Source of the DNA: Sphingobacteriales bacterium
GTDB taxonomy: Bacteria; Bacteroidota; Bacteroidia; Chitinophagales; Chitinophagaceae
Reading direction: 5' to 3'
NCBI GenBank assembly: GCA_004294195.1
Contig: REAQ01000265.1
Span: forward strand, 1 to 24,026
DNA length: 24,026 bases
Shown here: one piece after another, positions 1 through 6,526 of the stretch
Layout of the letters: each line of letters begins with the position of its first letter
How positions within the stretch are numbered: the first letter of the stretch is position 1
Program-made: the position numbers and the translations under genes
Notes under the pieces: generated by a model
The model's database searches: none
Told to the model about the DNA's origin: nothing
Seen by the model: only the letters and a program-made list of their open reading frames with translations

Positions 1-1227
1 GGTATCCGCATCATCGCTCCCATACCTGGAAAAGGCACCATTGGTATTGAAGTGCCGAATGTGAAGAAAAGCATCGTGGGCATGAAAACCCTGTTGGCTT
101 CTGATAAGTTCCAGAACAGTCATTATGCATTACCTATTGCCTTAGGTAAGAAGATCGACAATGAGCTATTTATTGTTGACCTTACCACGATGCCGCACCT
201 CCTGATGGCAGGTGCAACCGGACAAGGTAAATCTGTAGGTGTTAATGCCATCCTGGTTTCGCTTCTATACAAAAAACATCCTTCACAATTGAAGTTTGTG
301 TTGGTTGACCCCAAGAAAGTGGAATTGAGTCTTTATCGTTTGATCGAGAAACATTTTCTGGCGAAACTTCCCGGAGAGGATGAATCCATCATCACTGACA
401 CCAAGAAAGTGGTACACACATTGAATGCTTTGTGTATTGAGATGGACAATCGATATGACCTTTTAAAAGAAGCCGGTTGCCGTAACATCAGGGAATACAA
501 CGAGAAATTTGCATCGAGGAAACTCAATCCCGAAAAAGGGCACCAGTTCCTTCCTTTCATTGTATTAGTAATCGATGAATTTGCGGATCTGATCATGACT
601 GCGGGTAAAGAGATCGAGATGCCCATTGCCCGATTGGCGCAGTTGGCACGTGCAGTAGGTATTCACTTGATCATTGCTACACAAAGGCCATCGGTAAACA
701 TTATTACGGGTACCATCAAAGCCAATTTCCCTGCACGTATTGCCTTCAAAGTGTCATCCAAGGTAGACTCAAGGACCATCCTTGACACTGGTGGTGCGGA
801 GCAGTTGATCGGCCGGGGAGACATGCTGATCTCTTACAATGGTGAAGTAACCAGGCTGCAGTGTGTGTTTGTGGATACACCCGAAGTAGAACGTGTGGTG
901 GATTTCATCGGAGAACAAAGGGGCTATCCACAGGCCTTCCTGCTGCCGGAGTATATTGACGAGAAAGATGCAGATGGAAAAGAACTGGATATGTCTGAAA
1001 GGGATCCGTTGTTTGAAGACGCTGCAAGACTGATCGTTCAAAGCGGCGTTGGATCTACTTCGTTGCTGCAAAGAAGAATGAAATTGGGATACAACCGTGC
1101 AGGCAGATTAATGGACCAGTTGGAGATGGCAGGCATTGTTGGTGGCAACCAAGGCAGCAAAGCCAGAGATGTTTTGGTGAAAACAGAACATGAGTTGCAA
1201 GAGATCTTGTCACAATTCGGCATTTAG
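1..1227 (+). CDS. ftsK: DNA translocase FtsK, C-terminal part (5' end cut by window)
   Basis: This is the motor and DNA-reading part of the septal DNA translocase that pumps chromosome termini through the closing division septum. The frame is open from base 1 (reading GIRIIAPIPGKG), so the gene begins upstream; the GTG at 52 is not a real start. The Walker A motif GATGQGKS lies at about 211-234 and Walker B (VLVIDEFADLI) at about 562-595, followed by the family motif IATQRPSVNIITG at about 673-711. The C-terminal gamma winged-helix domain, which reads polar DNA signals in the family, spans about 994-1180 (DPLFEDAARLIV, then RRMKLGYNRAGRLMDQLE). The N-terminal membrane segments and linker are outside the window. 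lolA follows 118 bp downstream on the same strand but has its own promoter-like box. The family assignment is very secure. Confidence 0.97.
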   Translation, partial: GIRIIAPIPGKGTIGIEVPNVKKSIVGMKTLLASDKFQNSHYALPIALGKKIDNELFIVDLTTMPHLLMAGATGQGKSVGVNAILVSLLYKKHPSQLKFVLVDPKKVELSLYRLIEKHFLAKLPGEDESIITDTKKVVHTLNALCIEMDNRYDLLKEAGCRNIREYNEKFASRKLNPEKGHQFLPFIVLVIDEFADLIMTAGKEIEMPIARLAQLARAVGIHLIIATQRPSVNIITGTIKANFPARIAFKVSSKVDSRTILDTGGAEQLIGRGDMLISYNGEVTRLQCVFVDTPEVERVVDFIGEQRGYPQAFLLPEYIDEKDADGKELDMSERDPLFEDAARLIVQSGVGSTSLLQRRMKLGYNRAGRLMDQLEMAGIVGGNQGSKARDVLVKTEHELQEILSQFGI

Positions 1228-1316
1228 ACTGCCTTTCATGGGTGTTGGCATCATTTTTTTGTTGATTTTCACAAATCACCTATAAACCTTACGGTGCCGG
1301 TTGCCGTCTATAGTCA

Positions 1317-1324
1317 TATCTTTG
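1317..1324 (+). promoter_or_regulatory. Bacteroidota -7 box of lolA
   Basis: TATCTTTG matches the TAnnTTTG -7 consensus of Bacteroidota promoters and lies 21 nt before the lolA ATG. No clear TTG -33 element sits at the usual distance; the nearest TTG (1301) is too close. The call rests on the motif alone. Confidence 0.45.
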
Positions 1325-1345
1325 CGAACGATTTTATTCAACATC

Positions 1346-2008
1346 ATGAAAAAAATTCTCGTCTTTTTAACATTGCTTGTAGCCACAGCTAACGTATTCG
1401 CACAAACGAAATCTCCGGTCAGCAATGACCCTGAGGCCAAAAAAGTACTTGACGCAGTAAGTGCGAAATTCAAAACCTTTAAAACGGTAAAAGGTAATTT
1501 TTCATTGGAAGTGAAAGACGCCAACGGTAAAACACAGGGTACAAAGAAAGGTACCGTTTACATGAAGGGAACCAAGTATCGGGTGAGCATTACCGGGCAG
1601 GAGATTTTTTGTGATGGTAAGAATATATGGACTTACGATAAGGGCGCCAATGAAGTGCAGATTTCTGCTTTCGATCAAAGTGGAAGCATGATCACGCCGC
1701 AAAAATTATTTACTAATTTTTACGACAAGGATTTCTTGTATAAACTGAATGGCGACAAAACCGTAGCAGGTAAAACCGTGCAGGAAGTTGAGCTCACACC
1801 TGTTGATAAATCGAAACCTTTCTTCAAGGTATTGCTCGGCGTGGATAAAACTTCTAAAATGATCACTTCAACGCAGATCTTCGAAAAGAATGGAAACCGA
1901 TATGCGTATGGAATGAGTAATGTTGCCACCAATGCAGCCATCGGAGATGATATGTTTATGTTTGATGTGAAGAAGTATCCTGGGGTGGAAGTGGTGGACC
2001 TAAGATAG
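1346..2008 (+). CDS. lolA: Outer-membrane lipoprotein carrier protein LolA family
   Basis: Periplasmic chaperone-like protein that in the family accepts lipoproteins from the LolCDE transporter and carries them to the outer membrane. I chose the ATG at 1346 (MKKILVFLTLLVATANVFAQ) because it gives a clean Sec signal peptide cut after VFA; the frame stays open upstream to a TTG at 1301, which would bury the signal. The mature protein (about 200 residues) has the LolA beta-barrel pattern: an N-terminal helix (EAKKVLDAVSAKFKTFKTV), then alternating strands (GNFSLEV, GTVYMKGTKYRV, GKNIWTYDKGANEVQI) and later FDVKKYPGVEVVDL. The position after ftsK is common in Bacteroidota as I recall. The gene is convergent with ubiX, and the gap holds an octamer palindrome. 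The family is secure; an exact LolA role is inferred. Confidence 0.9.
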   Translation: MKKILVFLTLLVATANVFAQTKSPVSNDPEAKKVLDAVSAKFKTFKTVKGNFSLEVKDANGKTQGTKKGTVYMKGTKYRVSITGQEIFCDGKNIWTYDKGANEVQISAFDQSGSMITPQKLFTNFYDKDFLYKLNGDKTVAGKTVQEVELTPVDKSKPFFKVLLGVDKTSKMITSTQIFEKNGNRYAYGMSNVATNAAIGDDMFMFDVKKYPGVEVVDLR

Positions 2009-2014
2009 AATCTG

Positions 2015-2056
2015 GACAATTGTACATTTGTGCAATTGTACAATTGTACAATTGTC
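2015..2056. repeat. 42-bp octamer palindrome between convergent lolA and ubiX
   Basis: The stretch is built of an 8-bp unit, itself palindromic (ACAATTGT), repeated with an 8-bp period (caattgta, caattgta, caattgtc). As a whole it is an imperfect inverted repeat: arms 2015-2035 and 2036-2056 match at 19 of 21 positions. It lies 6 bp after the lolA stop and 5 bp before the ubiX stop, so RNA from either gene would fold into a hairpin. Role as a bidirectional terminator is inferred; there is no clean U-tract. Confidence 0.7.
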
Positions 2057-2061
2057 TCAAT

Positions 2062-2619
2062 TTAATGCCCCCACCGAAATGTGCTAATGTCAAATCCTGC
2101 AAGATCTAATACGCGGTCCACTACTGTAGCAGCCACTTCTTCAACTGTTTGAGGCCTGCTGTAAAATGAAGGCGTTGCCGGGCAAATGATTCCACCTGCC
2201 AGAGTAATGGTTTCCATGTTGCGTAAATGGATCAGGTTGTAGGGGGTTTCCCTCGCAACAAGGATAAGTTTTCTTCGTTCTTTAAGAACTACATCAGCAG
2301 CCCTGGTCAAGAGGTCATTAGAGGCGCCACCAGCGATCCTTCCAAGGGTGCCCATGGAACAGGGGATTACGATCATGGTATCAAACTGACCCGAGCCTGA
2401 GGCAAATGGCGCAGAGAAGTCGTTTTTTGAATAGTAGGTGAAAGGATAGTCATGGTGTAACACATTACCAAGTTCAGTTTCCCAAACGGTAACCGCATTG
2501 TCAGACATCAAAATGCCCACTTCGCTGTACTGCTCCTTCAGCAGCTGAAGTTTGTCTAATAAAAGCTTAAAGTATATCGCCCCACTGGCACCGGTAGCCG
2601 CCACCACTAATTTTCGCAT
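2062..2619 (-). CDS. ubiX: UbiX-family flavin prenyltransferase
   Basis: Makes prenylated FMN from FMN and dimethylallyl phosphate, the cofactor of UbiD-type decarboxylases (quinone or aromatic-acid metabolism). The 185-residue protein has the family length. The N-terminal flavin-binding motif AATGASGAIY sits at residues 7-16. Later come PCSMGTLGRIAGGASNDLLTR, the typical phosphate/FMN loop, and LILVARETPYNLIHLRNM, which in the family binds the prenyl phosphate and closes the site. I chose the ATG at 2619 (MRKLVVAATG); the frame extends 12 codons upstream to 2655 but that tail would overlap the divergent gene and lacks family support. No ubiD is in the window. UbiX could serve menaquinone synthesis, but that cannot be decided here. 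Confidence 0.93.
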   Translation of the reverse strand: MRKLVVAATGASGAIYFKLLLDKLQLLKEQYSEVGILMSDNAVTVWETELGNVLHHDYPFTYYSKNDFSAPFASGSGQFDTMIVIPCSMGTLGRIAGGASNDLLTRAADVVLKERRKLILVARETPYNLIHLRNMETITLAGGIICPATPSFYSRPQTVEEVAATVVDRVLDLAGFDISTFRWGH

Positions 2620-2630
2620 AATTTTGCAAT

Positions 2631-2637
2631 TACCTTG
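2631..2637 (+). promoter_or_regulatory. Possible -7-like box (TACCTTG) of the thioredoxin-like gene
   Basis: TACCTTG lies 17 nt before the ATG at 2655 within the 35-bp divergent gap with ubiX. It is one T short of TAnnTTTG. The same heptamer also precedes pntAA (8661) and the FKBP gene (16183), which is why I list it. Low confidence. Confidence 0.3.
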
Positions 2638-2654
2638 TAAATAAACACAATTCA

Positions 2655-3194
2655 ATGCAAAAAGTTACGGTAGTCATATTGCTTCTTTCCGGACTGGTGT
2701 TCTCCATGAGTTCATGGAAAGGCGATTCCCCTTCAAAAGGGAAAGTGAATTGGATCGGATTGCAAGAAGCCGAAGCCCGAGCCAAAAAGGAAAACAAGCC
2801 GGTGCTCATCGATCTGTATACCGATTGGTGCGGATGGTGCAAAGTCATGGACAAACAGACCTATAGCCATGAAAAAGTGGCTGAATATATCAATTCCCAT
2901 TTTATCCCGGTAAAACTGGATGCTGAGACCAAAAACGCCCTTCAATGGAAAGGAAAGTCTTACGCGTACAATGCCAACTATAAAGTAAATATGTATGCTG
3001 TTTACCTCACGGAAGGACAGCTAAGTTTCCCCACCACCGTCATTATCCCTGCGGATGATACCCGGCCACAAGCTATTCCGGGATTTCTGGAACCGAAAGA
3101 CATAGAATCCCTGTTGAAGTATTTCGGTGAAGGGTATTACGGGAAGGTGCCTTTTCAGGATTATTACAAGAAATTTTCAGGGTCCTGGAAGTGA
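2655..3194 (+). CDS. Secreted thioredoxin-like protein (WCGWC motif)
   Basis: A 179-residue exported thioredoxin-fold protein. Residues 1-20 (MQKVTVVILLLSGLVFSMSS) form a signal peptide or membrane anchor. The thioredoxin domain follows: strand PVLIDLYTDWCGWC with the CxxC pair at C59 and C62, helix with KVMDKQTYSHEKVAEYIN, and FPTTVIIP, where the proline after F is the cis-Pro position. The form CGWC after TDW is typical of the DUF255/thioredoxin_7 branch, which acts in periplasmic thiol-disulfide exchange. The substrate is unknown. The gene is divergent from ubiX (35 bp) and is followed by its own terminator at 3261-3293. I chose the ATG at 2655 because it directly starts the signal peptide. 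Fold and export are clear; the specific role is not. Confidence 0.88.
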   Translation: MQKVTVVILLLSGLVFSMSSWKGDSPSKGKVNWIGLQEAEARAKKENKPVLIDLYTDWCGWCKVMDKQTYSHEKVAEYINSHFIPVKLDAETKNALQWKGKSYAYNANYKVNMYAVYLTEGQLSFPTTVIIPADDTRPQAIPGFLEPKDIESLLKYFGEGYYGKVPFQDYYKKFSGSWK

Positions 3195-3260
3195 TACACA
3201 ATAACAAGTTCTGAACCACCGTTATAGATACGGTTTTTCATAGGATATTGGATTTAAAAC

Positions 3261-3293
3261 GGGGCTGGATTTCTATCCGGGCCTCTTTTTTTT
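3261..3293 (+). terminator. Intrinsic terminator after the thioredoxin-like gene
   Basis: GGGGCTGGA and TCCGGGCCTC form a 9-bp stem with one mismatch and two G-T pairs around a TTTCTA loop, followed at once by a run of eight T. It lies 66 bp after the stop at 3194. It is a good plus-strand Rho-independent terminator. Confidence 0.7.
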
Positions 3294-3386
3294 GTACCTA
3301 CCCCAACTCGCAGCCGAGGTCAGAGGGTAGGGGGCTGACGGCAGAGCTTAATTGCCTGCGATCAGGTTAGAACTTCGCGGAGAGCG

Positions 3387-3420
3387 AATTGCCGCATTAC
3401 CGCATTAACGAATTGTCTAA
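3387..3420. repeat. Octamer tandem repeat (ATTGCCGC/ATTACCGC type)
   Basis: The units attgccgc, attaccgc, attaacga and attgtcta run with an 8-bp period. The first 20 bases (aattgccgcattaccgcatt) recur exactly at 20392-20411 in another convergent junction, and the unit aattgtct also occurs at 2050-2057. The rest of the gap 3294-3386 holds no gene; I see only a weak imperfect hairpin around 3312-3345. Confidence 0.75.
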
Positions 3421-3422
3421 TT

Positions 3423-3494
3423 GACATGGCAAATGCATAAAAGAAAAAAACCAGGCTGAAGCCTGGTTTTTTTCTTTTATGCATTTGCCATGTC
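3423..3494. terminator. Perfect 34-bp inverted repeat with bidirectional terminator core
   Basis: Arms 3423-3456 and 3461-3494 are exact reverse complements (34 of 34) around a TGAA loop. The core is a classic two-way terminator: A-tract, stem CCAGGC/GCCTGG, T-tract. The outer 21 bp of the right arm include the last five codons (D-M-A-N-A) and the stop of the alpha-oxoamine synthase gene, so the left arm is an inverted copy of that gene's 3' end. Such perfection through coding sequence suggests recent palindrome correction or template switching. Confidence 0.9.
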
Positions 3495-4733
3495 TGGTAT
3501 TGCTTCCGTCCGGTAAGCACCCAGGTCAAGCTTTTCTTTTGTTTCTTCGAAAGCCTTGAGCGTCAATGCAATATCTTCGTCTGTATGCACCGCTGTGGGG
3601 ATCAGACGGAAGATGATGTGTCCTTTCGGAATAACAGGATACAAAACAATTGAACAGAAAATATTATAGTTCTCTCTAAGGTCCATCACCATCGTAGTGG
3701 CTTCTTCCACACCACCTTTCATATAAACCGGAGAAACCACAGAGTCTGTTTTACCGATGTCAAATCCCTTTTCCTTCAGGCCATTCTGCAGTTTCCGGGC
3801 ATTTGACCAAAGCTTATCCTTATACTCCGGGTGGTTCCTGAGCAGCTCCAGCCGCTTCAGATTCCCCACTACCAGCGGCATGGGTAAGCTCTTTGCAAAG
3901 ATCTGGCTCCGGATACTGTATCGGATATAGTCAATAATGGCCTTGTCGCCTGCCACAAAAGCACCGATAGAAGCCATGGATTTGGCAAATGTGGAGAAAT
4001 ACAGATCGATCTCATCCTGTACCCCTTGTTCTTCACTCGCTCCTGCTCCCGTTTTTCCAAGGGTGCCGAAGCCATGCGCATCGTCAAGCAGTATACGGAA
4101 TGAATATTTTGACTTAAGGGCCACGACTTCTTTCAGTTTGCCCTGGTCGCCCGCCATGCCAAACACGCCTTCGGTGATCAGCAGGATGCCGCCTGCGCCT
4201 TGTTTCTCAATCAATGCGGTGGCGCGTTGCAGCTGCTTCTCACAATCTTCCACATCATTGTGCTTGAACACATATCGGTGACCCGGATGCAGGCGTACCC
4301 CGTCAATGATACAGGCGTGGCTTTCTGCGTCATAAACGATCACATCGTGCCTTCCCACCAATACATCGATGACACTAACCATACCCTGGTAACCAAAATT
4401 CAAGAGGATGGCATCTTCTTTTGCTTCATAGGCGGCCAGTTCCGCTTCCAGTTGTTCGTGCAGGTCACTGTTTCCGCTCATCATACGGGCGCCCATGGGA
4501 AGGGCAAGTCCATACTTTGCAGCAGCATCTGCATCGGCTTTCCTCACTTCAGGGTGGTTGGCCAACCCCAGATAGTTATTAAGACTCCAAACGATCTTTT
4601 CTTTACCCCTGAACTTCATCCTGTTTCCAATCTCTCCTTCTAGCTTTGGGAAGGAAAAATAACCATGTGCGCGTTTTCTGTGCTGTCCGAGCGGTCCTTG
4701 ATTACGTAGGAGTTTCTCAAAAATATCGGCCAT
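3477..4733 (-). CDS. Alpha-oxoamine synthase family PLP enzyme (KBL/SPT/CFAT-like)
   Basis: A 418-residue fold-type I PLP enzyme of the family that condenses an amino acid with an acyl-CoA, releasing CO2 (2-amino-3-ketobutyrate CoA ligase, serine palmitoyltransferase, 8-amino-7-oxononanoate synthase, cysteate acyltransferase). Visible motifs: NNYLGLANHPEV at 52-63; GARMMSGNSDLHEQLE at 81-96; H139 in ESHACIIDG, the PLP-stacking histidine; DDAHGFGTLG at 217-226; K251 in STFAKSMASIG, the Schiff-base lysine. The N-terminal 45 residues (RAHGYFSFPKLEG) and the C-terminal tail go beyond the core. In this phylum such genes often make sphingolipid or sulfonolipid bases, but the acyl-chain substrate cannot be read from sequence. 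It has its own -7 box (4755-4762) and is divergent from the phosphatase gene. The last five codons and stop lie inside a perfect inverted repeat. Confidence 0.9.
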   Translation of the reverse strand: MADIFEKLLRNQGPLGQHRKRAHGYFSFPKLEGEIGNRMKFRGKEKIVWSLNNYLGLANHPEVRKADADAAAKYGLALPMGARMMSGNSDLHEQLEAELAAYEAKEDAILLNFGYQGMVSVIDVLVGRHDVIVYDAESHACIIDGVRLHPGHRYVFKHNDVEDCEKQLQRATALIEKQGAGGILLITEGVFGMAGDQGKLKEVVALKSKYSFRILLDDAHGFGTLGKTGAGASEEQGVQDEIDLYFSTFAKSMASIGAFVAGDKAIIDYIRYSIRSQIFAKSLPMPLVVGNLKRLELLRNHPEYKDKLWSNARKLQNGLKEKGFDIGKTDSVVSPVYMKGGVEEATTMVMDLRENYNIFCSIVLYPVIPKGHIIFRLIPTAVHTDEDIALTLKAFEETKEKLDLGAYRTEAIPDMANA

Positions 4734-4754
4734 TGTTATCTATTTTTTGGTGTG

Positions 4755-4762
4755 CAAAAATA
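4755..4762 (-). promoter_or_regulatory. -7 box of the alpha-oxoamine synthase gene
   Basis: On the minus strand the bases read TATTTTTG, matching TAnnTTTG, with 21 nt to the ATG at 4733. This spacing equals that of the lolA box. Confidence 0.5.
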
Positions 4763-4788
4763 CAAAAAATAGGTAATAGTGTGAGGGC

Positions 4789-4821
4789 TTAGGGTGAGGT
4801 CTCTTATCACATAAACCCTAA
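4789..4821. repeat. Spaced inverted repeat before the phosphatase gene
   Basis: TTAGGGT (4789-4795) and ACCCTAA (4815-4821) are perfect 7-bp inverted arms 19 bp apart. The right arm overlaps the presumed -7 box at 4819-4826. It could be an operator or chance; there is no independent support. Confidence 0.3.
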
Positions 4822-4826
4822 ATTTG
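4819..4826 (+). promoter_or_regulatory. -7 box directly before the phosphatase start
   Basis: TAAATTTG matches TAnnTTTG and ends only 4 nt before the ATG at 4831. If functional, transcription would begin at or within a few bases of the start codon, giving a leaderless mRNA. Confidence 0.45.
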
Positions 4827-4830
4827 AATT

Positions 4831-6468
4831 ATGAAGAATTTTCTGCTGGTTTACACCCTTTTCTGTGCCTTTTCCGGGCAGGCGCAGGTAAAAACGCCTA
4901 CCAGTGCTCCCGCAAAGCCCAAAATTGTGGTTGGACTGATGGTTGACCAGATGCGTTGGGATTTTTTATATCGATATACTGACCGGTACTCAGAAGGAGG
5001 CTTCAAAAGATTGGTAAGGGAAGGGTTCAACTGTGAGAATACGATGATCCCCTATGCCCAAACCGTTACGGCTTGTGGTCATGCATCGGTCTATACCGGT
5101 TCAGTACCGGCGGTCAACGGGATCATGGGCAATGAGTGGTTCAGCCGCGAGTTGAATAGGCAGGTATATTGTGTGGAAGACCCAACGGTAAAAACGGTTG
5201 GATCGGGCAGGGAATCCCCTCCAATGTCGCCCCGCAATTTGCAGGTCACTACCATGTGCGACGAGCTGCGCATTTCCAATAATTACAAGTCGAAAGTAGT
5301 GGGCATTGCCATCAAAGACAGGGGTGGAATTCTTCCTGCAGGCCATACCGCCAATGCGGCATACTGGTATGATGGGTCAACGGGTAATTGGGTTTCGAGT
5401 ACCCATTACATGCAACAACTGCCGGGCTGGGTTGACGCGTTCAACAATCGCAAAATGCCCGATTCCTTGTATAAATTGAATTGGAATACCCTGTTCCCCA
5501 TCGAAACTTATCTCATGAGTGATCCTGACGACAAGGTGTATGAAGGAAAGTTTGCTTTCGATCCTAAACCGGTGTTTCCGCATAATATCAGTGCAATGGC
5601 CGGCAAAAACTATGGCATCCTTCCCGCAACACCACATGGGAACACGCTGACCCTTGAGTTTGCTAAAGCGGCAATTGTAGCTGAGGGACTTGGGGCCGAT
5701 CAATACACAGATTTTCTGGCCGTGAGTCTTTCTTCACCCGATTACATCGGTCATCAATATGGACCGAACTCCGTTGAAGTGGAGGATACATATCTGCGTC
5801 TGGACAGGGAGCTGGCTGCTTTTTTCAGCTACCTGGATAAGAAGTTTGGTAAGAACGGATATTTGTTTTTCATCACAGCCGATCACGGCGTAGCCAATGC
5901 CCCTGAGTATTCCGTAGAGCATAAACTTCCCGGTGGCCGAAACGGCACCTTGACCACCAAGGCCATGAACAATGTGGCCGTGAAATACAATCTGAAGAGC
6001 CTTGTACGAAATTTTTCCAACTATCAAATCTATCTCGACTATGACGTGATAGACAGTGCGAAACTTGATATCGATGAGGTTAAGGAATCGTTTATCAAGG
6101 AACTGATGAAACAGCCAGGTGTTGCCCTCGCGTTTGATAACGATGAGATCGATGAAGCTCCCTTGCCTGCCAATATTAAGGAACGATTCATCCAGGGCAG
6201 AAATGCGAAACTGGCGGGCGATATCCAGGTGGTGCTTTCCTCAGGATATCTCAATTATGGTACTACCGGAACCTCACATGGCAGTTGGTATCCATACGAT
6301 GCACATATTCCGTTTGTGCTGATGGGATGGGGTATCAAGCCTGGCAGTCTTGGCAGGGAAGTGTATATGTCTGACATCGCACCCACTATTTGTAACCTGC
6401 TGAAGATCCAGATGCCGAGTGGAACAACGGGAACAGTTATTCCTGAAATTACTGACGCTAAGCGCTAA
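4831..6468 (+). CDS. PafA-like alkaline phosphatase, exported
   Basis: A 545-residue exported phosphomonoesterase of the alkaline phosphatase superfamily. It begins with a signal peptide (MKNFLLVYTLFCAFSGQAQ). Metal ligands and active site are in place: D39 in GLMVDQMRWD; the threonine nucleophile in QTVTACGHASVYTG (T80 best fits); N101 in GIMGNEWF; K162 and R164 in IAIKDRGG, the phosphate-contacting pair typical of PafA monoesterases rather than of NPP diesterases; D and H in SSPDYIGHQYGP; TADHGVAN; and H in GTSHGSWYPYDAHIPF. In Bacteroidota such enzymes release phosphate from diverse organic esters in the periplasm, usually without phosphate repression. thyA follows after 58 bp with no clear terminator between. 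The start is fixed by the signal peptide. The exact substrate range is unknown. Confidence 0.93.
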   Translation: MKNFLLVYTLFCAFSGQAQVKTPTSAPAKPKIVVGLMVDQMRWDFLYRYTDRYSEGGFKRLVREGFNCENTMIPYAQTVTACGHASVYTGSVPAVNGIMGNEWFSRELNRQVYCVEDPTVKTVGSGRESPPMSPRNLQVTTMCDELRISNNYKSKVVGIAIKDRGGILPAGHTANAAYWYDGSTGNWVSSTHYMQQLPGWVDAFNNRKMPDSLYKLNWNTLFPIETYLMSDPDDKVYEGKFAFDPKPVFPHNISAMAGKNYGILPATPHGNTLTLEFAKAAIVAEGLGADQYTDFLAVSLSSPDYIGHQYGPNSVEVEDTYLRLDRELAAFFSYLDKKFGKNGYLFFITADHGVANAPEYSVEHKLPGGRNGTLTTKAMNNVAVKYNLKSLVRNFSNYQIYLDYDVIDSAKLDIDEVKESFIKELMKQPGVALAFDNDEIDEAPLPANIKERFIQGRNAKLAGDIQVVLSSGYLNYGTTGTSHGSWYPYDAHIPFVLMGWGIKPGSLGREVYMSDIAPTICNLLKIQMPSGTTGTVIPEITDAKR

Positions 6469-6513
6469 TTATCCACACGCAGCGTGAAAGGGAGAAGGTA
6501 AAGGGAGAAGATT

Positions 6514-6521
6514 TAAGTTTG
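6514..6521 (+). promoter_or_regulatory. -7 box directly before thyA
   Basis: TAAGTTTG matches TAnnTTTG and ends 5 nt before the thyA ATG, again implying a leaderless or almost leaderless transcript. Just upstream is a purine-rich direct repeat (aaagggagaag twice, about 6487-6511) of unknown role. Confidence 0.45.
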
Positions 6522-6526
6522 CACAT

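Noticed and set aside
2620-2655. Longer UbiX start (12 extra codons)
   Set aside because: It would overlap the start of the divergent gene and lacks the usual N-terminus; ATG 2619 starts directly before the flavin motif.
4200-4643. 147-codon plus-strand ORF
   Set aside because: It lies antisense within the alpha-oxoamine synthase gene, whose motifs are unambiguous; its translation shows no family pattern.
4789-4795. TTAGGG as telomere-like repeat
   Set aside because: There is only a single unit in each orientation, with no array.
3477-6468. A linked lipid-phosphate system from the oxoamine synthase and the phosphatase
   Set aside because: The genes are divergent with separate promoters, and both families are common single genes; nothing ties them beyond adjacency.
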